A stretch of DNA of 54,281 nucleotides from Sphingomonas sp. 32-62-10. Lineage in GTDB: Bacteria; Pseudomonadota; Alphaproteobacteria; Sphingomonadales; Sphingomonadaceae. Of the stretch, positions 17,158-25,821 are shown one piece after another (position 1 is the stretch's first letter; every line of letters begins with the position of its first letter). Under the pieces are notes generated by a model. It worked only from the letters and a program-made list of their open reading frames with translations. It ran no database searches and had not been told where the DNA came from. Made by a program: the position numbers and the translations under genes. The stretch spans positions 1-54,281 of the forward strand of contig NCEE01000007.1 in the NCBI GenBank assembly GCA_002280555.1. The letters are read 5' to 3'.

Positions 17158-18390
17158 ATGACCGAATATTCGTCCGATCTGCTCCGCCTGCTGTCCACAC
17201 GCGGCTATATTCACCAGCTGACCGATGCGGCAGGGCTCGATGCGCTCGCGACCAAGCAGATCGTGCCCGGCTATGGCGGTTTCGACGCGACGGCACCGTC
17301 GCTTCATGTCGGCAATCTGATGCTCATCATGCTGCTGCGGCGGCTGCAGCAAGCGGGGCACAAGCCGATTGTCATCATGGGCGGCGGCACCACCAAGGTC
17401 GGTGATCCATCGGGCAAGGACGAGGGGCGCAAGCTGCTCGAAGATGCCGCGATCAACGCCAATATCGCCTCAATCCGCAAAGTGTTCGAACGCTTTTTGA
17501 CCTTTGGTGACGGGCCGACCGACGCCATCATGATCAACAATGACGATTGGCTGAGCCAGCTCGGCTATATCGAGCTGCTGCGCGATGTCGGTCGCCATTT
17601 CACGATCAACCGCATGCTGACGTTCGATTCGGTCAAGCTTCGGCTCGACCGTGAACAGCCGCTGACCTTCCTCGAATTCAACTACATGATTTTGCAGGCC
17701 TATGATTTCCTGAAGCTGTCGCGCGACCATGGCTGCCGGTTGCAGATGGGCGGATCGGACCAATGGGGTAATATCGTCAACGGGATCGAGCTGACGCGCC
17801 GGATCGACGGTACCGAAGTATTTGGCGTTACCGCACCGCTGATCACCAAGGCCGACGGAACGAAAATGGGCAAATCCGTGTCGGGCGCGGTCTGGCTGAA
17901 CGAAGCGCAATTGCCGGATTATGACTATTGGCAGTTCTGGCGGAACGTCGACGATCGCGATGTCGGGCGGTTCCTTCGGCTGTTCACTGATCTGCCACTC
18001 GACGAGATCGCCCAACTCGAGGCACTCGAAGGGGCAGAAATCAACGCCGCGAAGATCGCGCTTGCCAATGCCGCCACCACCATGTGCCGGGGTGAGGCCG
18101 CCGCCGCTGATGCCGCAGAAACCGCAAGGCGTACGTTCGAGGAGGGCACATCGGGCGATTCTCTGCCCAGCTTCGCTGTGGCCGACCCCGAAATCGCGCT
18201 CGTCGATGCGCTTGTTGCTCTAGGATTTGCGGTCTCCAAGGGCGAAGCGCGTCGCCTGATCAAGGGCGGTGGTGCACGGGTGAACGGCGAGAAAATCGCC
18301 GATGAAAATTTTGTGGTCGTGATGGGCAGCGAAACGATCCGCCTCTCGGCTGGCAAAAAACATCACGGACTGCTCGTAAGCGCCGAATAA
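17158..18390 (+). CDS. tyrS: Tyrosyl-tRNA synthetase
   Basis: This class I synthetase charges tRNA-Tyr. The start at ATG 17158 gives 410 residues, the usual length. The HIGH-type motif is SLHVGNL (about residue 47), the tyrosine-binding region includes NYMILQAYDF and MGGSDQWGNI, and the second signature loop reads KMGKS, a normal variant of KMSKS. The last 70 residues form an S4 RNA-binding domain (SKGEARRLIKGGGARVNG). It follows the NlpD-like gene after 40 bases. Confidence 0.96.
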   Translation: MTEYSSDLLRLLSTRGYIHQLTDAAGLDALATKQIVPGYGGFDATAPSLHVGNLMLIMLLRRLQQAGHKPIVIMGGGTTKVGDPSGKDEGRKLLEDAAINANIASIRKVFERFLTFGDGPTDAIMINNDDWLSQLGYIELLRDVGRHFTINRMLTFDSVKLRLDREQPLTFLEFNYMILQAYDFLKLSRDHGCRLQMGGSDQWGNIVNGIELTRRIDGTEVFGVTAPLITKADGTKMGKSVSGAVWLNEAQLPDYDYWQFWRNVDDRDVGRFLRLFTDLPLDEIAQLEALEGAEINAAKIALANAATTMCRGEAAAADAAETARRTFEEGTSGDSLPSFAVADPEIALVDALVALGFAVSKGEARRLIKGGGARVNGEKIADENFVVVMGSETIRLSAGKKHHGLLVSAE

Positions 18391-18491
18391 AAAGGCGTTA
18401 AACTGTCGTTGAGGATGTCCATACCGATCCGATTCATCCGCCGGGCTTAGTTTCCCTAGGGTAAGTTGCTGGGTCGATGGGGGTGACGCGT

Positions 18492-18803
18492 ATGGCATCG
18501 CTGGCGTTTCGAGACGATCGCACCGTCGGCCGGGACGAGGTGCATTTTCGCGCCAAAGCCTTTGGCCCCGATGCCAAGCCGATGGTGCTCGTCATCGTCA
18601 ACATGTCAGCGATGGGGCTGATGGCCCGGTGCGACTGCGCCTACCAACCCGGCGATCGCATCACCATTTCACTGCCGATCGTCGGTGCAATCGTGGCGCA
18701 TATCCGCTGGTCCCTGGGCGGGCGGATTGGGTGCGAGCTCGACCGGACGATCGATCTTGCCGACTATTATGAACTGCTCGCGGCAATGCTCCGCCAGCGC
18801 TGA
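18492..18803 (+). CDS. Small PilZ domain protein
   Basis: This is a single PilZ domain of about 103 residues. RTVGR (RxxxR) near the N-terminus and NMSAMG (NxSxxG) some 25 residues later fit the cyclic di-GMP binding pattern. The start at ATG 18492 is favoured by GGGGGTGA just upstream; an ATG at 18477 would add five residues and is also possible. The gene ends five bases from the convergent recG stop. It is the second stand-alone PilZ protein in the window, sharing little beyond the motif with the one at 11329. Confidence 0.82.
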   Translation: MASLAFRDDRTVGRDEVHFRAKAFGPDAKPMVLVIVNMSAMGLMARCDCAYQPGDRITISLPIVGAIVAHIRWSLGGRIGCELDRTIDLADYYELLAAMLRQR

Positions 18804-18808
18804 TCCGA

Positions 18809-20869
18809 TCAACCCGATCGCAGCAGCGCCACGCCCGCATCACGTTCGAACAGATACAGCGCCACTCGCGCCGCCTGCCCGCGCGGCCCGCTAAGGCCCC
18901 CATCGCGATCGATCAGCAGCCGGGTATCGTCATGCGCTACGGGCAGCAGTTCGTTGAGCATGTCGGGCGTCGCGAGCCGAAACTGCGCCTCCCCCGATTG
19001 CCGCGTGCCGAGCAATTCGCCCGCCCCGCGCAGCCGCAAATCTTCCTCGGCAATGCGGAAACCGTCATTGGTCTCACGCATTAGCGCGAGCCGCGCGCGC
19101 GATGTTTCACTGAGTGCCGATCCCCGGATCAGCAGGCAGTTCGACGCCCCACTTCCCCGCCCCACCCGGCCACGCAACTGGTGGAGCTGTGCAAGGCCAA
19201 AGCGATCTGCCGCTTCGATGACGATCAGCGTCGCATTGGGCACATCGACACCCACCTCGATAACGGTGGTCGCAACAAGCACGCCGATCCGCCCGGCGGA
19301 GAAGGCAGCCATCACCACATCCTTTTCCGGCCCCTTCATCCGACCGTGCACCAGCCCGACCTTGTCGCCGAACCGCGCGCGCAGTGTTTCCGCCCGTGCC
19401 TCTGCGGCGGCGAGATCGGTCTTCTCGCTTTCCTCGACCAGCGGACATACCCAATAGGCCTGCCCCCCAGCCGACAAATGCCGCCCAAGCGCGTTGACCA
19501 CATCGTCGAGCCGATCCTCGGACAGCACCCGTGTTTCGATCGGCTGACGACCCGGCGGCATCTCGTCGAGACGGCTGACGTCCATTTCGCCGTACAGCGC
19601 GAGCGTCAGCGTGCGGGGAATGGGAGTTGCGGTCATAGCGAGCAGATGCGGCGGTTGCTGGCCCTTCTCTGTAAGCAACATCCGTTGTGCGACGCCGAAG
19701 CGGTGCTGCTCATCGACCACGACCAGCCCGAGATCCTTATAGCCAACCGCCTCCTGAAAAATCGCGTGGGTGCCGATCAATATGTCGATCGATCCGTCCG
19801 CCAATCCCATCAACGTCGCTTCCCGCACCCGCCCCTTGTCGCGCCCGGTGAGCACCGCGATGTTGACGGGAAGGCCGCTCAGCAGCCCGCGCAGGCTCTC
19901 ATAATGTTGTCGCGCGAGGATTTCGGTGGGGGCCAGGAACGCCCCCTGCGCGCCCGCCTCCACCGCGACCAGCAGCGCCATCGCCGCGACCAGCGTCTTC
20001 CCCGATCCGACATCACCCTGCAGCAACCGCAGCATCGGTTGCGACTGGCGCAAATCGCCCTCGATTTCGACAATCGACCGCGATTGCGCCCCCGTCGGCG
20101 TATAGGGCAGACGCAGCATCGCCCGCAGCCGCCCATCGCCGATCAGCGCCCGGCCTTTGCGCGCCCGTGACGATGCCCGCACCAAAGTGAGCGCCAGTTG
20201 ATTGGCGAACAGCTCGTCATAAGCGAGCCGCGCCCGCGCCTTCGCATCGGAGGGGTCGGCATGAATCCGTGCCAGCGCCTCGCGCCAGCCGGGCCAGCCC
20301 TGTTTCGCGAGCAACCCCGGCTCGATCCATTCATCGAGCGCGGGCGCACGCTCGACCGCCTGCGCCGCCATCTGGCCCATCCGCCGCGCGGTCAGCCCCT
20401 CGGACAACGGATAAATCGCCTCGCGCTCGGGCGTGTCCCCTGCTTCCTCAAGCGGCAGCACATAATCGGGATGCACGATCTGCAATTCCTGCCCGTACAT
20501 TTCCAGCCGACCCGATACGCGGCGCGGCTCGCCCAGCGGCAGCAGCTTTTTCACCCAGCCCGAATTGCCGCCGAAATACACGAGGCTGACATAATTGCCC
20601 CTGGCATCGGTCGCCTGCGCCCGCGTCGGGCCCCGACCGGCGCTCGATCGATAGGAAACCGCTGTCAGCGTGATCGCGATTGTCCGCCCCGCATCGGCCA
20701 TGTCGAGTTCGTCCCGCGCCACCCGGTCGATCCAGCCGGTCGGCAGATGAAAGGCCACGTCCACCACCCGCCGCAATCCCAGCCGCTCCAGCGGTTTGGC
20801 AAGCGCCGGTCCCACGCCTTTCAGCGCGGTCACTTCAGCAAAGAGTGGATTGAGGATTTCTGGCCGCAT
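18809..20869 (-). CDS. recG: ATP-dependent DNA helicase RecG
   Basis: RecG remodels stalled replication forks and branch-migrates Holliday junctions. The start at ATG 20869 gives 686 residues, the normal length, beginning just before the N-terminal wedge region (LKGVGPALAKPLERLGL). The motor has Walker A GDVGSGKT (about residue 281), DEQH (about residue 383), TATPIPRTL, and the RecG signature QLRGRVGRGSGASNCLL near the C-terminus. An upstream extension of 87 codons is open but overlaps sdhE on the other strand and does not look like protein. It is divergent from sdhE with a 73-bp gap. Confidence 0.96.
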   Translation of the reverse strand: MRPEILNPLFAEVTALKGVGPALAKPLERLGLRRVVDVAFHLPTGWIDRVARDELDMADAGRTIAITLTAVSYRSSAGRGPTRAQATDARGNYVSLVYFGGNSGWVKKLLPLGEPRRVSGRLEMYGQELQIVHPDYVLPLEEAGDTPEREAIYPLSEGLTARRMGQMAAQAVERAPALDEWIEPGLLAKQGWPGWREALARIHADPSDAKARARLAYDELFANQLALTLVRASSRARKGRALIGDGRLRAMLRLPYTPTGAQSRSIVEIEGDLRQSQPMLRLLQGDVGSGKTLVAAMALLVAVEAGAQGAFLAPTEILARQHYESLRGLLSGLPVNIAVLTGRDKGRVREATLMGLADGSIDILIGTHAIFQEAVGYKDLGLVVVDEQHRFGVAQRMLLTEKGQQPPHLLAMTATPIPRTLTLALYGEMDVSRLDEMPPGRQPIETRVLSEDRLDDVVNALGRHLSAGGQAYWVCPLVEESEKTDLAAAEARAETLRARFGDKVGLVHGRMKGPEKDVVMAAFSAGRIGVLVATTVIEVGVDVPNATLIVIEAADRFGLAQLHQLRGRVGRGSGASNCLLIRGSALSETSRARLALMRETNDGFRIAEEDLRLRGAGELLGTRQSGEAQFRLATPDMLNELLPVAHDDTRLLIDRDGGLSGPRGQAARVALYLFERDAGVALLRSG

Positions 20870-20942
20870 GACTATCTGGTCCGTCTTACCCCCAGCCGAC
20901 GGTCGCGCAAAGCACCGCCGGCCAATTGCCGTTGGAAGTAAT

Positions 20943-21209
20943 ATGGACCGCGCCACTCGCCTGAAACGCCTGCATTTCCGCGCGCACCACCGCGGCACCA
21001 AGGAAGCCGACCTGCTGATCGGCGGGTTCTTCGACGCGCATGGCGCTGGCTGGTCCGATGACGAGATGACCTTGTTCGAGGCGCTGCTCGAGGAACAGGA
21101 TGTCGATATCATGGCCTGGGCGATGGGCACCGATGTGGCGCCGGAACGGTATGCGGGATCGATCCTGGCAGCGCTGAAGACGCTGAATTACGTGCCGACC
21201 TTGAGCTAG
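20943..21209 (+). CDS. sdhE: Succinate dehydrogenase assembly factor SdhE (DUF339)
   Basis: This small 88-residue cytosolic protein helps attach FAD to the flavoprotein subunit of succinate dehydrogenase. The family motif RGxxE is present as HRGTKEADLL, and the GFFDAHGAGWSDDEMTLFEALLEEQDVDIMAW pattern matches DUF339 over its whole length. The start at ATG 20943 is chosen to fit the family length; the frame stays open upstream into the recG promoter region without a better start. It is divergent from recG, and an inverted-repeat element follows it before mfd. Confidence 0.92.
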   Translation: MDRATRLKRLHFRAHHRGTKEADLLIGGFFDAHGAGWSDDEMTLFEALLEEQDVDIMAWAMGTDVAPERYAGSILAALKTLNYVPTLS

Positions 21210-21222
21210 CCAGACCAAGTTC

Positions 21223-21311
21223 CGTCACCCCGGACTTGTTCCGGGGTCCACTCATCCTCCGCACCCCGGCGATTGGGGTACGGTGGACCCCGGAACAGGT
21301 CCGGGGTGACG
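21223..21311. repeat. Paired inverted hairpin units, GTCACCC/GGGTCCAC family, copy A
   Basis: Two 29-base arms (21223-21251 and 21283-21311) are inverted copies with one mismatch. Each arm is itself a hairpin: ACCCCGGA, loop CTTGT or CCTGT, then TCCGGGGT. It lies between sdhE and mfd. A related element with changed but still pairing stem bases is at 51467. Confidence 0.92.
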
Positions 21312-21332
21312 TTTCAGATTATGTGAACCAAA

Positions 21333-24300
21333 ATGCCCAACCTCTCGACCATCCTCGCCGCCAAGGCCCCGCTTACCCTCGCAGGCGTGCCGACCGGCTT
21401 CCTCCCCTGGCTGCTGGCGAATCTCGCCCGCGCGGCGACCACCCGCGCGGTGTTCATCGCGTCGGACGAGGCGGAGATGCGCGCGATTGCCAGCGCCGCA
21501 CAATATTTCGCGCCCGAGCTCGAAGTGATCAGCTTTCCGGCCTGGGATTGTTTGCCCTATGATCGTGCGTCGCCCACGCTGCGGGTGATGGCCGAGCGCG
21601 TCGCGGCGCTCCACCGGCTGCAGCAGCCGCGCAAAGGGCCACAACTCCTCGTCACCACCGCCAATGCCGCCGCGCAGCGCACGCTGACGCCGTTTCGCGT
21701 CCGGCAACTGGTCGCAACGCTCCGCCCCGGCGAACGCATCGGTCGCGACAAACTGGCGGGGCTGCTTCAGGCAAACGGCTATCAGCGCGTCGAGACCGTC
21801 ACCGATTCAGGCGAATTCGCGGTGCGCGGCGGGCTGGTCGATCTGTTCCCGAGCGGGGAGGACCACGGTCTGCGGCTCGACTTTTTCGGTGACGAGATCG
21901 AGAGCGTCCGCACTTTCGATCCCGGCGACCAGCGCACCACTGGGCGGGTGGAGGGTTTCACCCTGCTCCCCGCCTCCGAAGCCTTGCTTGATGAGGAAAG
22001 CGTCAAGCGCTTCCGCAGCCGGTACCGTGAACGCTTCGGCGCGAATGCCACCGGCGATCCGCTCTATCAGGCGATCTCCGAAAGCCGCCGCCTGTCGGGG
22101 ATGGAACATTGGCTGCCGCTGTTCGAAGACAAGCTGACGACGCTTTTCGATCATCTGGGAGAAGGCGCGATCATCGTGCGCGATTCAGGCGTCACGGCGG
22201 CAGCAGAATCGCGGTTCGAGGCAATCACCGATTATCATGCCAATCGGGTGCGCGCGCAATCGAGCGACCCCGGCAGCTATCGACCGCTACCGCCGGAATT
22301 GCTGTATCTGAAGGCCGATGAATGGGCCGATCGGCTGACCGCCTCAGTCGCGCATCTCATCACCCAATTCCACGAGCCCGACAGCGCGACGGTCATCGAT
22401 TTCAATGTCGATGGTGCAAAGGACTTCGGGCCGGAACGCGCATCGGGCGCCAATGTTTATGAAGCGGTTGTCGCGCATATTGCGTCGGAACGCGCGCGGG
22501 ATCGCAAGGTCGTGCTGGCGAGCTATTCAATCGGTGCGCGCGAACGCCTGACCGGGTTGCTGCGCGACCATGGCCTCAAAAACCTTTCCGCTGCAGAAAC
22601 CTGGCAGGAAGCACTCGGCGTCGCCCACAAAAGCGTCGCGCTGATCGTTCTGCCGCTCGATCACGGTTTTGCCGCGCCCGATGTGGCGCTGCTGACCGAA
22701 CAGGACATGCTCGGCGACCGGCTCGTCCGCCGCGCCAAGCGCCGCAAATCGGCCGATGCCTTCCTCGCCGAGTTGGCAACGCTCACCCCTGGCGATCTTG
22801 TCGTCCATGTCGATCACGGCATCGGCCGCTATACCGGGCTGACCTCCATCCCGGTCGGCGCGAGCCCGCATGATTGTGTCGCGCTCGAATATGCCGGCGG
22901 CGACAAGCTCTATGTGCCCGTCGAGAATATCGACGTGCTCAGCCGTTATGGCAGCGATGACGCCGCAACGCTCGACCGGCTGGGTGGCGAGGCATGGCAG
23001 CGCCGCAAGAGCCGGATGAAGGAACGCATCCGCGAAATCGCGGGTGAACTCATCGCGATTGCCGCCGAACGCGCGCTCCGCCCCGCCGATGTCGCCGAAC
23101 CCGATGCAAGCGCCTATCCGAGCTTCGTCGATCGCTTCCCCTATGCCGAAACCGATGATCAGGATCGCGCGATCGGCGACGTGCTGGAGGATCTGGCGGC
23201 GGGCAAGCCGATGGACCGGCTGATCGTCGGCGATGTCGGGTTTGGCAAGACGGAGATTGCGCTGCGCGGGGCGTTCGTCGCGGCGATGGCGGGGCTGCAA
23301 GTCGCGATCGTCTGCCCGACGACGCTGCTCGCGCGCCAGCACTTCAACAATTTTGTCGCACGGTTCGAGGGGTTTCCGTTGCGGATCGGTCGCCTCTCTC
23401 GACTCGTCACCGCCGCCGAAGCGAAATCGACGCGCGAGGGGCTGGAGGATGGCACGATCGATATCGTCATCGGCACCCACGCCATCCTTGCCAAAAGCGT
23501 CGGCTTCAAGCGGCTCGGGCTGGTCGTGGTTGACGAGGAGCAGCGCTTCGGCGTCACCCATAAGGAACGGCTGAAAGCGCTCAAGACCGACGTCCACGTC
23601 CTCACCCTCACCGCCACGCCGATCCCGCGCACCTTGCAAATGGCGATGTCGGGCTTGCGCGAGCTCTCGGTCATCCAGACGCCACCGGTCGATCGCCTCG
23701 CGGTGCGCACCTATGTCATGCCGTGGGACCCGGTGGTGCTGCGCGAAGCATTGCTGCGCGAGCATTACCGTGGCGGGCAGAGCTTCTTCGTCACGCCGCG
23801 GATCAAGGATTTGCCCGATATCGAGGAATTCCTGACCAAGGAGGTCCCCGAAATTCGCTATGTCGTCGCCCACGGCCAAATGTCCCCGACCGAGGTCGAA
23901 GAGCGGATGTCTGCCTTTTACGACAAGAAGTTCGAGGTGCTGGTCTCGACCACCATCGTCGAAAGCGGGCTAGATATTCCGAGCGCGAACACGATGATCA
24001 TCCACCGCGCCGATCGCTTCGGCCTTGCTCAGCTTTACCAGTTACGCGGACGCGTGGGTCGCGCCAAGACGCGCGCCTATGCCTATCTGACCACGCCTGC
24101 CGACCGGATCGTCACCGAGACGGCGGAAAAGCGGCTGAAGGTACTGTCCGATCTCGAAAATCTGGGCGCTGGGTTCCAGCTGGCGAGCCACGATCTCGAC
24201 ATTCGCGGGGCGGGCAACCTGCTCGGCGACGAGCAATCGGGCCACATCCGCGAGGTCGGCTACGAACTCTACCAGTCGATGCTCGAAGAGGCGATCATGG

Positions 24301-24785
24301 ACGCTAAAGCCGGCGGCATGGCCAAGCGCCCACGCGATTTCAGCCCCCAGATCACGATCGACGCGCCGATCCTCATCCCCGACGAATATGTGCCCGATCT
24401 CGACTTGCGGATGGGCCTGTACCGCCGCCTGAATGATATCGATGAGCCACAGGGGATCGAGGCCTTCGCCGCCGAGCTGATAGACCGCTTCGGCAAGCTG
24501 CCCGATGCGACGGAGAATCTGATCCGGCTGATCGAGATAAAGCTGCACGCCAAGGCAGCCGGCGTCTCGAAGATCGATGTCGGTCCGCGTGGTGCGTTGG
24601 TATCCTTCCATGATGACAAGCCCCCGAACATCCCGGGGCTGCTCGCCTATGTCGAGCGCGTCGGCGCGATCGCGAAGCTTCGTCCGGACAGCAAGCTGGT
24701 GCTCACTCGCGCCTGGGGCGATCCGAAAGCACGACTGAACGGTGCATTGCAGCTAGCGCGGGGCCTGGCAAAAGCCGCAGGCTGA
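21333..24785 (+). CDS. mfd: Transcription-repair coupling factor Mfd
   Basis: Mfd removes RNA polymerase stalled at DNA lesions and recruits the UvrA excision machinery. The 1150-residue length is normal. In order it has a UvrB-like N-terminal region (1-350), an RNA polymerase-interaction domain (LTPGDLVVHVDHGIGRYTGL, about residue 486), a RecG-like translocase with Walker A GDVGFGKT (about residue 633), the DEEQ box (about 734) and TATPIPRTL, and the RGRVGRAKTRAYAYL motif. A C-terminal TRCF domain completes it. The start at ATG 21333 follows an inverted-repeat element by 21 bases. Confidence 0.97.
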   Translation: MPNLSTILAAKAPLTLAGVPTGFLPWLLANLARAATTRAVFIASDEAEMRAIASAAQYFAPELEVISFPAWDCLPYDRASPTLRVMAERVAALHRLQQPRKGPQLLVTTANAAAQRTLTPFRVRQLVATLRPGERIGRDKLAGLLQANGYQRVETVTDSGEFAVRGGLVDLFPSGEDHGLRLDFFGDEIESVRTFDPGDQRTTGRVEGFTLLPASEALLDEESVKRFRSRYRERFGANATGDPLYQAISESRRLSGMEHWLPLFEDKLTTLFDHLGEGAIIVRDSGVTAAAESRFEAITDYHANRVRAQSSDPGSYRPLPPELLYLKADEWADRLTASVAHLITQFHEPDSATVIDFNVDGAKDFGPERASGANVYEAVVAHIASERARDRKVVLASYSIGARERLTGLLRDHGLKNLSAAETWQEALGVAHKSVALIVLPLDHGFAAPDVALLTEQDMLGDRLVRRAKRRKSADAFLAELATLTPGDLVVHVDHGIGRYTGLTSIPVGASPHDCVALEYAGGDKLYVPVENIDVLSRYGSDDAATLDRLGGEAWQRRKSRMKERIREIAGELIAIAAERALRPADVAEPDASAYPSFVDRFPYAETDDQDRAIGDVLEDLAAGKPMDRLIVGDVGFGKTEIALRGAFVAAMAGLQVAIVCPTTLLARQHFNNFVARFEGFPLRIGRLSRLVTAAEAKSTREGLEDGTIDIVIGTHAILAKSVGFKRLGLVVVDEEQRFGVTHKERLKALKTDVHVLTLTATPIPRTLQMAMSGLRELSVIQTPPVDRLAVRTYVMPWDPVVLREALLREHYRGGQSFFVTPRIKDLPDIEEFLTKEVPEIRYVVAHGQMSPTEVEERMSAFYDKKFEVLVSTTIVESGLDIPSANTMIIHRADRFGLAQLYQLRGRVGRAKTRAYAYLTTPADRIVTETAEKRLKVLSDLENLGAGFQLASHDLDIRGAGNLLGDEQSGHIREVGYELYQSMLEEAIMDAKAGGMAKRPRDFSPQITIDAPILIPDEYVPDLDLRMGLYRRLNDIDEPQGIEAFAAELIDRFGKLPDATENLIRLIEIKLHAKAAGVSKIDVGPRGALVSFHDDKPPNIPGLLAYVERVGAIAKLRPDSKLVLTRAWGDPKARLNGALQLARGLAKAAG

Positions 24786-24850
24786 ATGCTGTCTTTATGC
24801 TCGGAAACGACTATAGTTGGTCGGTATAGCATCTGATCCGGGGGGATCGA

Positions 24851-25375
24851 TTGGCACGTCTGACTGTCGCTGAACGCTGGAAATTGTTGGCCGATACGGT
24901 CGATCAACTTGTGCATGCCACTTCGGTCGACGCCGTGGTCGACATCGTTCGCCCAGTCGCGCGGTCAATCGCGCAAGCGGACGGGATCACGATCGTCAAG
25001 CGGATCGGCGAGGAAACCGATTATTTGGCAGAGGATGCGATCGACACGCTTTGGGCCGGCATGCAGTTTCCGATCGACAAATGCCTCGCCGGGCGCGCGA
25101 TGGTGGAGGAACAGACGGTCATCATCCCCGATATCACCCATGTCGAGGGCATCCCGCTTAACGTCTATCTCGCCACCTTCATCCGCAGCCTGATCGCGGT
25201 GCCGATCGGCGACGTAAAGCCAACCTATGCCATTTGCGCCTATTGGCGGGAAGCAGGACCGATCGACAGTGACACCGTCGCGCTGATGGAAGCGCTTGGT
25301 CGCGTTATTGGCGGGGTCATTGCGGTACTCGAGGTGCTGGCTATCGCAGAGGGACGGAGTAGCCTCGCCGCTTAG
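24851..25375 (+). CDS. GAF domain protein
   Basis: This is a single GAF domain of 174 residues, a small-molecule or redox sensing fold, with no fused output domain. The hydrophobic core pattern (ADGITIVKRIGEETDYLAED, then FPIDKCLAGRAMVEEQTVIIPDI and IRSLIAVPIG) is typical of GAF domains, and the single Cys in FPIDKCLAG sits where phytochrome-like or redox GAF domains often place a reactive residue. The start is TTG 24851, placed directly after GGGGGGAT; no ATG gives a full domain. The ligand is unknown. Its stop codon overlaps the convergent DUF4440 gene. Confidence 0.82.
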   Translation: MARLTVAERWKLLADTVDQLVHATSVDAVVDIVRPVARSIAQADGITIVKRIGEETDYLAEDAIDTLWAGMQFPIDKCLAGRAMVEEQTVIIPDITHVEGIPLNVYLATFIRSLIAVPIGDVKPTYAICAYWREAGPIDSDTVALMEALGRVIGGVIAVLEVLAIAEGRSSLAA

Positions 25376-25821
25376 CTGCTGTGATCGGCGATGATTTTCC
25401 AGCCGCCCGTTTCCTTCGCAAAAACCAGGCTGGTCGGTCCGCTCTGTGTTTTGCCGTCGGTATAGGTCAGAGTGTAGCGCCCGATATAGATCGCATGGGT
25501 TGGGTCGAGCAGCCTGAAATCAAGCGTTTCGAAGGTCAGCACGCCACGTTTGGCAGCATTGGCGAAATCATAATTTGTGCGGTACCGCTCGCTCATCACC
25601 GCCTTGCCGCGCAGAACGCCCTCCTTGGTGACAAAACTTGTCTCCGGCCCATCCGAATAGACCGCCATGAACCGGGTAAGATCGCCGCTATTCCAGCCAG
25701 CCGCGCTATCGCTCATTACCTTCTCAACCGCGTGCTTTTCAGGCGGATGAGCAGCAGTCGGCGCGGCCAAAACAATCGCGGCCGAAATCGCCAGGTAACC
25801 GAACGGGCGGTTCATCATCAT
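25372..25821 (-). CDS. Exported DUF4440/SnoaL-like protein
   Basis: This 149-residue protein has a signal peptide (YLAISAAIVLAAPTAAH). The mature domain is of the cone-shaped NTF2/SnoaL type (SAAGWNSGDLTRFMAVYSDGPETSFVT, ending in GGWKIIADHSS), matching DUF4440. Such domains bind small hydrophobic ligands or act as simple isomerases or cyclases; the function here is unknown. The first of three successive ATG codons, at 25821, follows AAGGA. The start overlaps the stop codon of the GGDEF/EAL gene by four bases, so the two are probably co-transcribed. Confidence 0.8.
   Translation of the reverse strand: MMMNRPFGYLAISAAIVLAAPTAAHPPEKHAVEKVMSDSAAGWNSGDLTRFMAVYSDGPETSFVTKEGVLRGKAVMSERYRTNYDFANAAKRGVLTFETLDFRLLDPTHAIYIGRYTLTYTDGKTQSGPTSLVFAKETGGWKIIADHSS

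Noticed and set aside
22527..23879. A 450-residue open frame on the minus strand inside mfd
   Set aside because: Antisense shadow of a conserved GC-rich gene; no recognisable product.
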